Origin: Microlunatus panaciterrae
GTDB taxonomy: Bacteria; Actinomycetota; Actinomycetes; Propionibacteriales; Propionibacteriaceae
Assembly (NCBI RefSeq): GCF_016907535.1
Contig: NZ_JAFBCF010000001.1
Location: 3,286,001 to 3,350,000 of the forward strand
Length of the DNA stretch: 64,000 nucleotides
Direction: 5' to 3'
Within the stretch, counting starts at the first letter, position 1. Each line of letters begins with the position of its first letter. Both the position numbers and the translations under genes were made by a program. Shown in pieces: positions 1 through 6,683 of this stretch. The notes under the pieces were generated by a model. The model had not been told where the DNA came from and did not search any database. It saw only the letters and a list, made by a program, of their open reading frames with translations.

Positions 1-66
1 ACGGACTTGCATATCAAGGGCAAGCGCCTACTTGCATGTCCCGGTCCGCGCCGCTCCGCTCGGGCG

Positions 67-1299
67 CTAGCCCAGTTGGTCGCGGCGGCGGGTCAGGTAC
101 GCGATTTCGGCGCTGTTGCCCGCCAGCTCGATGGCCTGGTCGTAGGCCTCGCGTGACCGCTGGCTGGAACCCAGCCGGCGCAGCAGGTCGGCGCGGGTCG
201 CGTGGTAGGCGTGATAGCCGGCCAGCCTGTCCTCGAGCCGGTCGACGGCCGCCAGGGCCACCTCCGGACCGTCAAGCTCGGCGATCGCGACGGCCCGGTT
301 GAGGGCGATGATGGGCGAGGGGTCGAGGCGGACGAGCTGGTCGTAGAGGGCGACGATCTGCGACCAGTCGGTGTCGCGTATGTCACGAGCGGAGGTGTGC
401 ACGGCGTTGATCGCTGCGAGGAGCTGGTAGCGACCGGGAGCCACCCCGGCGGCCAGCCGCTCGCGCACCAGCCGATGCCCCTCGGCGACCAGCGCCGCGT
501 CCCAGGCCCCACGGTCCTGCTCGTCGAGGGTGACGAGCTCGCCGGTCGGCGAGACCCGGGCGGTCCGGCGGGCCTCTATGAGGAGCATCAGCGCCAGCAG
601 CCCAGTCGTCTCACCGTCCTGCGGCATCAGGGTACGGATCAGACGCGTGAGCCGGATCGCCTCGGCGGTCAGGTCGTGGCGTACGGGATCGGTGTCCGGT
701 CCGGTCGCCAGGTAGCCCTCGTTGAAGACGAGGAACAGCACGGCGAGTACGCCGGAGACGCGTACCGGCAGATCCTCCGCGGACGGCACCCGATAAGGGA
801 TCCGAGCCGCCTTGATCTTGGCCTTCGCGCGGGTGATCCGCTGCCCCATGGTGGCCTCCTGCACCAGGAAGGCGCGGGCGATCTCGGGCACGGTCAGACC
901 ACCGACCATGCGCAGCGTCAGCGCCACCCGGGTATCCATCGCAAGCGCCGGGTGACAGCAGGTGAAGATCAGCCGGAGCCGCTCGTCGTCGATGGCGCCG
1001 AGAGGCTCGGGCGGAGCGTCGTCGTGCAACATCTGAGCCTCCTGCTGCTTGTGGTCGCGCTTGTTCTCGCGCCGGAGCCGGTCGATGGCCTTGCGGGTGG
1101 CGGTGGTGGTCAGCCAGGCGCCGGGGTTGGCCGGTACGCCGTCGGTCGGCCACCGCGCGACGGCGGTCGCGAACGCCTCGGCCGCCGCCTCCTCGGCGAT
1201 GTCGAGGTCACCGAAACGCCTGGTCAGGGCGGCGACCACCCGCGCCCACTCCTCCCGGTGGGCGCGCGTGATCGCCTCCCGGACCTCGAGCTCGCTCAC
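67..1299 (-). CDS. ECF42-type RNA polymerase sigma factor with C-terminal extension
   Basis: A 410-residue sigma factor. The N-terminal half carries sigma-70 regions 2 and 4: the region 2 helix around RRFGDLDIAEEAAAEAF, and the region 4 helix-turn-helix around GLTVPEIARAFLVQEATM. The C-terminal half, from about residue 185 (FNEGYLATG), is the long helical, TPR-like extension (DUF6596 type) that typifies the ECF42 group. The family lacks an anti-sigma partner and usually sits beside a YciI/DGPF protein, exactly as here: the ATG overlaps the stop of the YciI gene by 4 bp. It should redirect RNA polymerase to a small regulon. The signal it senses is unknown. Family assignment is secure; the regulon is not visible. 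Confidence 0.93.
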   Translation of the reverse strand: MSELEVREAITRAHREEWARVVAALTRRFGDLDIAEEAAAEAFATAVARWPTDGVPANPGAWLTTTATRKAIDRLRRENKRDHKQQEAQMLHDDAPPEPLGAIDDERLRLIFTCCHPALAMDTRVALTLRMVGGLTVPEIARAFLVQEATMGQRITRAKAKIKAARIPYRVPSAEDLPVRVSGVLAVLFLVFNEGYLATGPDTDPVRHDLTAEAIRLTRLIRTLMPQDGETTGLLALMLLIEARRTARVSPTGELVTLDEQDRGAWDAALVAEGHRLVRERLAAGVAPGRYQLLAAINAVHTSARDIRDTDWSQIVALYDQLVRLDPSPIIALNRAVAIAELDGPEVALAAVDRLEDRLAGYHAYHATRADLLRRLGSSQRSREAYDQAIELAGNSAEIAYLTRRRDQLG

Positions 1300-1619
1300 A
1301 GGAACGGTCGCACCTCCACCTTTCTGTTGCAGGCCTTCGACCCCTCGGCAGCGAGCTTGAGCGCCTGGTCCAGGTCTGCGGCCTCGATAATCCAGAAGCC
1401 GGCGAGGTATTCCTTCGACTCGACGAACGGCCCGTCGGTGACCACCGCCTCACCGCGGCGGTTGTCGATGACGGTGGCCGAGTCGGGGGAGCCGAGGCCG
1501 GCGGCGAACACCCAGTGACCCTCCGCCCGGAGCCGGTCGTTGAACGCGTCGATGTCGGCCTCCTCGGTCGGGGTGGCCAAGCCGGCGCCGTCGTCGATGA
1601 CGGAGAACAGGTATTGCAT
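1296..1619 (-). CDS. YciI/DGPF-domain protein
   Basis: A 107-residue single-domain protein of the YCII-related family. The diagnostic DGPF motif lies in VVTDGPFVESKEYLAGF, followed by the usual beta-alpha segment (ADLDQALKLA). It is translationally coupled to the downstream ECF42 sigma factor (4-bp overlap). An AGGAGA-like ribosome site lies upstream of the ATG. DGPF proteins are ferredoxin-like dimers of unclear biochemical role, and genetic linkage to ECF42 sigma factors is a known family feature. A role in signalling to the sigma factor is inferred from linkage only. Confidence 0.92.
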   Translation of the reverse strand: MQYLFSVIDDGAGLATPTEEADIDAFNDRLRAEGHWVFAAGLGSPDSATVIDNRRGEAVVTDGPFVESKEYLAGFWIIEAADLDQALKLAAEGSKACNRKVEVRPFL

Positions 1620-1802
1620 CTGGGATCATCTCCTGTGCTGTGGGGCGCCCTTGGTGGGCGGCCGCTCACCCCTGCTACGAACACCTCTGGTCCGATCCGA
1701 CACCGCCTCCAGGTTTCTTGCAAGGACTCATCGGCTTGTTCTCGTTCATGGTCGCGTATGAGCATTGTGGGTGCGGCGGTGGAGGCAGAAGGAGCGCCAA
1801 CC

Positions 1803-2315
1803 ATGATCCTGTCCAAGGTCCGGGACCCTCGGTTCGTGACCATCCGCCGTGGGGGGACTCTCACTGACTCTGATCACCGTCTTCTCGCTCTCTGGGCGGC
1901 CTCCTGCGCCGAGCACGTGCTCGACCTCTTCGAGTCGGCCCAGCCTGGGGACCTCCGCCCGCGTCGGGCGATCGAACAGGCTCGCGGCTGGGCCCGTGGT
2001 GAGGTCACGATGATGGAGGCTCGCGCGGCGGGCGGCCATGCCATGGGAGCCGCCCGGGACCTGCGTGGAGCGGCACGGCATGCCGCCTATGCCGCCGGCC
2101 AAGCCGGAGCCGTCGCCCACGTCGCCGCGCATGAGCTCGGGGCGGCCGCCTATGCGATCAAGGCGGCACGGGTTGCCGCGCCGGAGGGCGAGAGCCTGGC
2201 TGCGGGGCGACTTGAGTGTCAATGGCAGCAGGACCAACTGCCGGAGGCGATCCGCGAGCTCGTACTGGATGACCAGAGGTTGCGGAATGACCTCTGCTGG
2301 TCGGTATTTGACTGA
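1803..2315 (+). CDS. Imm5-like putative immunity protein
   Basis: A 170-residue alanine-rich helical protein. I chose the ATG that follows AAGGAG with 8-nt spacing, rather than the upstream in-frame ATG at 1758, which lacks such a site. The body has the histidine/alanine helical repeats (AAGGHAMGAARDLRGAARHA, HVAAHELGAAAYAIKAA) seen in proteins annotated as Imm5-like putative immunity proteins. No toxin gene is adjacent, so an immunity role is only a family-name inference. It is transcribed divergently from the YciI-sigma pair. The family call is moderate because only helix pattern and length support it. Confidence 0.6.
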   Translation: MILSKVRDPRFVTIRRGGTLTDSDHRLLALWAASCAEHVLDLFESAQPGDLRPRRAIEQARGWARGEVTMMEARAAGGHAMGAARDLRGAARHAAYAAGQAGAVAHVAAHELGAAAYAIKAARVAAPEGESLAAGRLECQWQQDQLPEAIRELVLDDQRLRNDLCWSVFD

Positions 2316-2736
2316 TGGGCTCGCGTCAGGGCGATTCAGATGTCGTAGTAGGAAAACTCGAATACTCCGGGCCGTGATGGGTGACGTTGGCCGGTATTGG
2401 AACATGCCGGTGAGCACTTACTTGTTGTAAGCGCGGGCCAATCCCTCACCCCACCGAGCGAATCGATAGTTCCGGCCCGAGACCGTAGTAGTTGCGTCCG
2501 TCGGATCACGTCCAGAGGCTTTTGGCCCAAATCCCATCTAGCCAAAGTGCCCCTGTCGGGGCGCCCGTCCCGGGCCGTAAATGGGTGCAGCAGCCTCACG
2601 AAAACCACCAGCCTCACCAGGATCCATCTACGCACTACTAGTGGGGAGTGGCGCATGCGCAAGCAGCCAACGCTCCAGTACCCGCACGCGGCTGGACCTT
2701 CCACGACTGGAGACAGTTGGTGTGCGCTGGCCGGGG
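2316..2736. other. Intergenic region with no supported gene
   Basis: About 420 bp between the Imm5-like gene and the convergent heliorhodopsin pseudogene. Short open frames on both strands lack codon bias, ribosome sites and recognisable motifs. A GC-rich palindromic stretch (CCCCTGTCGGGG, about 2549-2560) could be part of a transcription end. I see no RNA gene here. Confidence 0.5.
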
Positions 2737-3535
2737 TCAGGAGGCGAGCGTGCCGGCGAAGATTTGCCAGGCCAGAGCGGACTTCGCGGTGAGGCTGCGC
2801 AGGATGTAGATCCTTTCGCCGAAGAGGTAGTCAGACCAGCGGCCGCGGGCACGGTATTGCAGCCATTGGGTTGAGCGCGAAGATGTTGAAGAACACGAAG
2901 AGCGAGATGAAGATGCCGTACACGAATCCGGGCGGGGTCGCTGAGGAGGTCGAGCCGGGGGAAAGTAGGTAGATGCTGATGGCCAGCCAGGGCACGATCC
3001 CTGCGATACACCCGAAGATGAAGGGAAGCCAGCCGTGCCCGCCCGGCTTCTCGTAGCGTTCCTGGAGCCAGCCGAACAGGATCATGGCGGCGTTGACGCC
3101 GAAGAGCGCCAGCAGGGCAGCGATGTCGGAGATCCCGACGAGTTGCGCGATCAGCACGATCATCAATGACGACGAGATCGAGTACTCCACCCATCAGGCG
3201 GGATTGCGGCTCCGGTCGAGGTCGGTGAGGTAACGGCGCCACCACACGGTGCACATCAGCGCGTGCGCCAGTGCCGAGAGAGCCAGGAAGGCCGCTACGG
3301 CTGCGCCGGTCGGGATCTCGAACAGCGTTACTGGGTCCCGAGTGGGAGTCCCGGGCGGGCCCTGCAGGTAGGAGGCGGTGACCGGAAGGGCAAAGCTCGT
3401 CGCGAGGACGATCACGACCGTCGCTTGTACGAGATGAACCAGCCCGGCCGCTGCGTTGTCGCGCCGCAGCGAGGCTGCCACTGGATGAACACCGCGTTGG
3501 GCGTTGGGCTGGGTATCGGCTGGTCGTGATGTCAT
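2737..3535 (-). pseudogene. Heliorhodopsin, broken by a nonsense codon and a frameshift
   Basis: Read across two lesions, this strand encodes a full heliorhodopsin of about 265 codons, close to the usual 250-260. Frame 1 (3535-3194) covers helices A-B, with LVHLVQATVVIVLATSFALP and YLQGPPGTP. A TGA at 3194-3196 sits directly before WVEYSISSS, at the place of the conserved helix-C arginine; CGA to TGA is one transition. The frame continues with the counterion Glu (WVEYS), GVNAAMILFGWLQERY and FGCIAGIVPW. At the GGG at 2868-2870 one extra base shifts the frame. The shifted frame gives NQWLQYRARGRWSDYLFGER and TAKSALAWQIF, with the retinal Schiff-base lysine. Heliorhodopsins are inverted-topology retinal photoreceptors. 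No carotenoid or retinal gene is nearby. Sequencing error at both sites cannot be excluded. Confidence 0.9.
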
Positions 3536-3559
3536 CGGGCGCTCCCATCAGCAGCAGGC

Positions 3560-3590
3560 TTGACATACGAATCATACTTCGTGAATACTG
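3560..3590 (+). promoter_or_regulatory. Candidate sigma-70 type promoter for terC
   Basis: TTGACA at 3560-3565 is followed after about 18 nt by AATACT (3584-3589), giving a transcription start just before the riboswitch. It lies in the divergent gap between the heliorhodopsin start and terC. The -35 is perfect and the -10 weak, so the call is tentative. Confidence 0.45.
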
Positions 3591-3596
3591 TACCCC

Positions 3597-3705
3597 ACGA
3601 GGGGAGTACCCCGCTCACGATGTCTCCGTCAGTTCGGCCGACCCTGTTCGGCCCGGAGCGTCGGCCGCCCCAGGCACCTGGGATGGTGGGGGAGACCTCC
3701 AACTG
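3597..3705 (+). ncRNA. yybP-ykoY manganese riboswitch upstream of terC
   Basis: The leader contains the two conserved halves of the yybP-ykoY aptamer: GGGGAGTACCCC at 3601-3612, and GGTGGGGGAGACCTCC at about 3684-3699. Between them are GC-rich stem segments (TTCGGCCGAC, CCCCAGGCACCTGGG). This class senses Mn2+ and commonly precedes TerC/Alx or MntP genes. It ends about 40 nt before the terC ATG, so control could act on translation or early termination. Motif order, spacing and the downstream gene all agree. Confidence 0.82.
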
Positions 3706-3741
3706 CTCGCCGTCGTGCGGGCACGGTGGAGGTACCTTAAT

Positions 3742-4743
3742 ATGGATGTTCCGCTCTGGACCTGGGCTGCGGTCCTCGCCGTCATTCTCACGATGCTGGC
3801 GATCGACCTGTTCGCCCACCGCACCGCCCATGTGGTGTCGGTTCGTGAGGCCGCCATCTGGTCAGCGGTCTGGGTCTCTTCGGGCCTGGCGTTCGGTGGC
3901 GTGGTCTGGTGGGTCTACGGCGCCCAAGCGGGCGGTGAGTACTACGCCGGTTATCTGATCGAGAAGTCGCTGGCGGTCGACAACGTCTTCGTATTCGCGC
4001 TGATGTTCACCTACTTCGCCGTGCCTCGTGAGTACCAGCACCGGGTGCTGTTCTACGGGGTGCTCGGCGCTCTGGTGTTCCGGGCGATCTTCATCGCTGG
4101 CGGTGCGGTACTGATCGAGAACTTCGCCTGGATCCTGTACCTGTTCGGCGCATTCCTGGTGTTCACGGGCTGGAAGATGTTCACCCACCGCAATGACCAA
4201 CTGGACCCGTCGCGTAACCCGGTACTGCGCTGGGTCAAGAGGCGGGTGCCGTCCACCGCGGAGTACCACGGGCAGAAGTTCTGGGTGAAGAAGGCCGGCA
4301 AGTGGGTGGCGACCCCGCTGTTCACCGTGCTGATCCTGGTGGAGGTCACCGACATCATCTTCGCCGTCGACTCGATCCCCGCGATCTTTGCTGTCACCCA
4401 GGACCCGTTCCTGGTCTTCACCAGCAACGCCTTCGCGATCCTGGGCCTGCGGGCGATGTACTTCCTGCTCGCCGACCTGATCCACCGGTTCATCTACCTC
4501 AAGGCCGGTCTGGCCGTGGTTCTGGTCTTCGTCGGCGTCAAGATGCTGCTCCTCGACGTCTACAAGGTCCCGATCTGGCTCTCCATGGCCGTGATCGCCA
4601 CGAGCATCACCGTCGCCGTCGTGTGGAGCCTGCGCGCCACCCGGGACCTGCCGGCGACAGTCGCTGACGAGTCGGCCCCCGATGCAGGCGACAACGAGGC
4701 CGACGACAGCGAGGCCGACGACACCGAGGCGGCTCTGCGATGA
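3742..4743 (+). CDS. TerC/Alx-family integral membrane protein
   Basis: A 333-residue protein starting MDVPLWTWAAVL. An ATG preceded by a GGTGGAGG ribosome site decides the start against longer in-frame options. It has the TerC fold of seven to eight membrane helices, with the conserved acidic motifs EKSLAVDNVFVFALMF and EVTDIIFAVDSIPAIFA. The C-terminus ends in an Asp/Glu-rich tail. TerC/Alx proteins export Mn2+ or help load metals onto exported enzymes. The yybP-ykoY riboswitch just upstream fits Mn2+-induced expression. It is intact although broken genes lie on both sides. Confidence 0.93.
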   Translation: MDVPLWTWAAVLAVILTMLAIDLFAHRTAHVVSVREAAIWSAVWVSSGLAFGGVVWWVYGAQAGGEYYAGYLIEKSLAVDNVFVFALMFTYFAVPREYQHRVLFYGVLGALVFRAIFIAGGAVLIENFAWILYLFGAFLVFTGWKMFTHRNDQLDPSRNPVLRWVKRRVPSTAEYHGQKFWVKKAGKWVATPLFTVLILVEVTDIIFAVDSIPAIFAVTQDPFLVFTSNAFAILGLRAMYFLLADLIHRFIYLKAGLAVVLVFVGVKMLLLDVYKVPIWLSMAVIATSITVAVVWSLRATRDLPATVADESAPDAGDNEADDSEADDTEAALR

Positions 4744-4763
4744 CGCTCGGCATCGCAGAGCCG
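4730..4763 (+). terminator. Perfect 13-bp hairpin across the terC stop codon
   Basis: CGGCTCTGCGATG (4730-4742) pairs perfectly with CATCGCAGAGCCG (4751-4763) around an 8-nt loop, and the left arm contains the terC stop. There is no U-tract, as is common in high-GC actinobacteria. It is the likely end of the terC transcript. Confidence 0.6.
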
Positions 4764-4817
4764 GGCACGAGACGCGGTTGAGCGTGAGCCTGGGAAGGGT
4801 GCGGCTGGTGTTGGACG

Positions 4818-5030
4818 GTGAAGTTCACGCTCGAGGAGCTCGTGGCAAGTCTGCTGTGGGCCGAGCTGATGATGGAGGCGACCGTCGACGTGGTGCTCGT
4901 GCTGTCCCGCCTGTCGTGGTCGAGCGACGCCGCACTGGTGGTGTCGCGACGGCGACGGCTAGCTCAGGCTCGTCAGCGACGGATCGAGGAGCTGGCAGGG
5001 AGCGCCGGCCACGGACCGCCCAGCCGGTAA
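4818..5030 (+). CDS. Doubtful 70-residue open frame between terC and the baeRF remnant
   Basis: A GTG-initiated frame (KFTLEELVASLLWAELMMEA) with a plausible amphipathic helix and an Arg-rich middle. It has no clear ribosome site and no family I recognise. It directly precedes the decayed release-factor-like gene, so it may be that gene's damaged N-terminal portion or unrelated debris. Confidence 0.22.
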   Translation: MKFTLEELVASLLWAELMMEATVDVVLVLSRLSWSSDAALVVSRRRRLAQARQRRIEELAGSAGHGPPSR

Positions 5031-5663
5031 GGCCAAGTGGATCCGTGTCGCGGCAGCGGAGGGATCAGACTTCACGGACATGGTGATCCCGGCGCGGAAA
5101 AGGCCCGCAGCGATCTGAACGACAGCTTTCTCCGCGCGGTGGACCGGATGTTGGGCGACCACCGCGCCGAGCACCCCAGCCCGCTGGTCCTGGCTGGATG
5201 ACCCCGCCTGCTCGACCGGTTCTGTGCCGTGAGCAGCAACCTCGAGCGGCTCGCCGGACGCGTCGGTACCGGCCGCGAGACACCGCCCTGGACCTCGCCC
5301 TGGCCCGCATCGAGACAATCGAGAAGTATCTCCGGAACCGTCGCCAGGGCACCCTGGGACGTTTACCCAGGCGTTGCGGGGCGGACCGGCGGACGTCGCC
5401 ACCGGGATTGAGCACTGCTGGCGCACCGTGCAGCCCCGCGTGCCGGGATGCCCTTGGTCGAGGACAGCTTCATCAGCCCCGGCATCGCCGTGGTCGGGTC
5501 GTCCGGCACAACGACTGAGGTGGTGACCGAAGTGGTGCACGATCTCGTCGACGACCTCATCGAGCCGGTCATCCTGCCCGGCGGCCAAATCGCACTGGTC
5601 CTTGACGGCGACCTGGAATCCCACGTCCGCGCGGCGCTGATCAGCCGAGTTCGTCGTCCCTAG
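5031..5663 (+). pseudogene. Degenerate baeRF (Vms1/eRF1-like release factor domain) gene
   Basis: Fragments in three frames line up in the order of a bacterial archaeo-eukaryotic release-factor (baeRF) protein. They are RSDLNDSFLRAVDRMLGDH followed by HPSPLVLAG; then RLLDRFCAVSSNLERLAG; then LALARIETIEKYLRNRRQG; then TFTQALRGGPADVATGIEHC with WRTVQ; and finally the end from MPLVEDSF at 5448, with VVHDLVDDLIEPVILPGGQ and a short tail. An in-frame TGA follows LVLAG and at least three frameshifts separate the pieces. The last part matches the C-terminal D-V-E-V...GG pattern of these domains. Identification is by remembered family pattern, so moderate. The gene is clearly not functional as it stands. 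Confidence 0.6.
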
Positions 5664-6003
5664 GATCGTCTAGGCTCCGCTGGCTCACTGTGCCGTGCGG
5701 ACCGCGAAGCTGGCCGACGGCTCGCTCGCGGTCGACCACCAGGCCGACGAACTCGCCGAGCGTGACGTGGGCCTCCATCTCGTGGCGGAAGTGCGCCTTG
5801 CGCACGACCTCGTACTGGTTGCGGCGACCCACCTTTTCCTTGCGCAGGTAGCCCTGCGCCACCAGGTCCCGCACTATCTGCTGGACCGCCCGCTCGGTGA
5901 TCCCGACCGCCTCGGCCACGTCGCGCATGCGCGCGTCCGGGTCACGGGCCAAACACACCAACACGTGCCCGTGGTTCGACATGAAGGTCCACTCGCCCGG
6001 CAT
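5641..6003 (-). CDS. Winged helix-turn-helix transcriptional regulator
   Basis: A 120-residue protein with an N-terminal winged helix: WTFMSNHGHVLVCLARDP, then a helix-turn-helix at DVAEAVGITERAVQQIVRDL, then the wing (GYLRKEKVGRRNQYEVV). It resembles the small MarR/ArsR-like actinobacterial regulators with the N-terminal WTF-NH-HVL signature. The C-terminal 40 residues are probably a small dimerisation segment. It is convergent with the baeRF remnant and overlaps its end by about 20 bp. Target genes are unknown; the divergent membrane-protein remnant at 6322 is one candidate. Confidence 0.85.
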   Translation of the reverse strand: MPGEWTFMSNHGHVLVCLARDPDARMRDVAEAVGITERAVQQIVRDLVAQGYLRKEKVGRRNQYEVVRKAHFRHEMEAHVTLGEFVGLVVDRERAVGQLRGPHGTVSQRSLDDPRDDELG

Positions 6004-6321
6004 GGAAGCAGCATACGCGAGATGCGTTTCGTCCTTAGCCGCGTACCGCGACCGCTACCCGGATCACCTCGGACCTGCCAATCGGCGCGGGAGCGGAGAG
6101 CGAGGCACAGCGAAGCGACCGCCAGCGAACTATGGGGCCGTCCGCGCTGCGGCGGCCGCTGGCTCGTTCGATCGTGGCGCGGCCTCGGTGGCCGCCAGCG
6201 CTCGGGTCGTTTCGGCTCCATAGGGAGCCACGGGCCCACTCGTATCCACAGGTTCCGCGGGGGACAGGCAGCGTCCGCGGATGCGGCGGCTCGAGGAAGG
6301 TCCACTTCCTCGGAGGCATCG
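6004..6321. other. Divergent intergenic region, no gene seen
   Basis: About 318 bp between the winged-helix gene (minus) and the frameshifted membrane gene (plus). It should hold both promoters. A short AGGAAG...CTTCCT inverted repeat lies just before the membrane-gene ribosome site (about 6294-6309). I find no convincing coding frame. Confidence 0.45.
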
Positions 6322-6683
6322 ATGTTAATACTGCTCGCGCTCCCGGTCATTGCTGTCGTTGCGGCAAGCCATCGCTATTTCAAGCGTTGCGCACCCTCGA
6401 ACCTGATGGCCCGTCGAGTTCGCACCGCGCCGCCCGCCTTCGGCATGGCCGTAGTGCTCCTCGCGCTGGCGACCGTCCTGCTGACGTGGATGCACGTCAT
6501 CGATGAGGCGGTCACGGCCGGGCCCCTGGCTGCTTCAACCTCGTCGCAATTGTCCTTGCTTGGGACGCCATCAAGGTCGCTCTCCTGGCAGTCCACTCGG
6601 CGGGTCGTGCAACTGCTGCGGCGGTCACGCCAGTTTGGCGGTGCTCAGCGGGATCCCATTCCGCGGCGTCACCCTTCACTTAG
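6322..6683 (+). pseudogene. Frameshifted small membrane protein at the left island edge
   Basis: An ATG behind CGGAGG opens a frame encoding MLILLALPVIAVVAASHRYF and, after a basic loop, FGMAVVLLALATVLLTWMHV. Near 6520-6540 the hydrophobic reading moves to another frame, which gives NLVAIVLAWDAIKVALLAVH and ends with TAG at 6681-6683. A 1-bp loss there would restore a three-helix protein of about 120 residues. Its 3' end overlaps the end of dpdD by 15 bp, so the island junction probably lies inside or beside it and may have replaced its original C-terminus. The family is not recognised. Confidence 0.55.

Noticed and set aside
3194-3196. Selenocysteine or programmed readthrough at the heliorhodopsin TGA
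   Set aside because: The position is a conserved arginine, no selenocysteine element is evident, and a second independent frameshift lies downstream. Simple loss or sequence error explains both.
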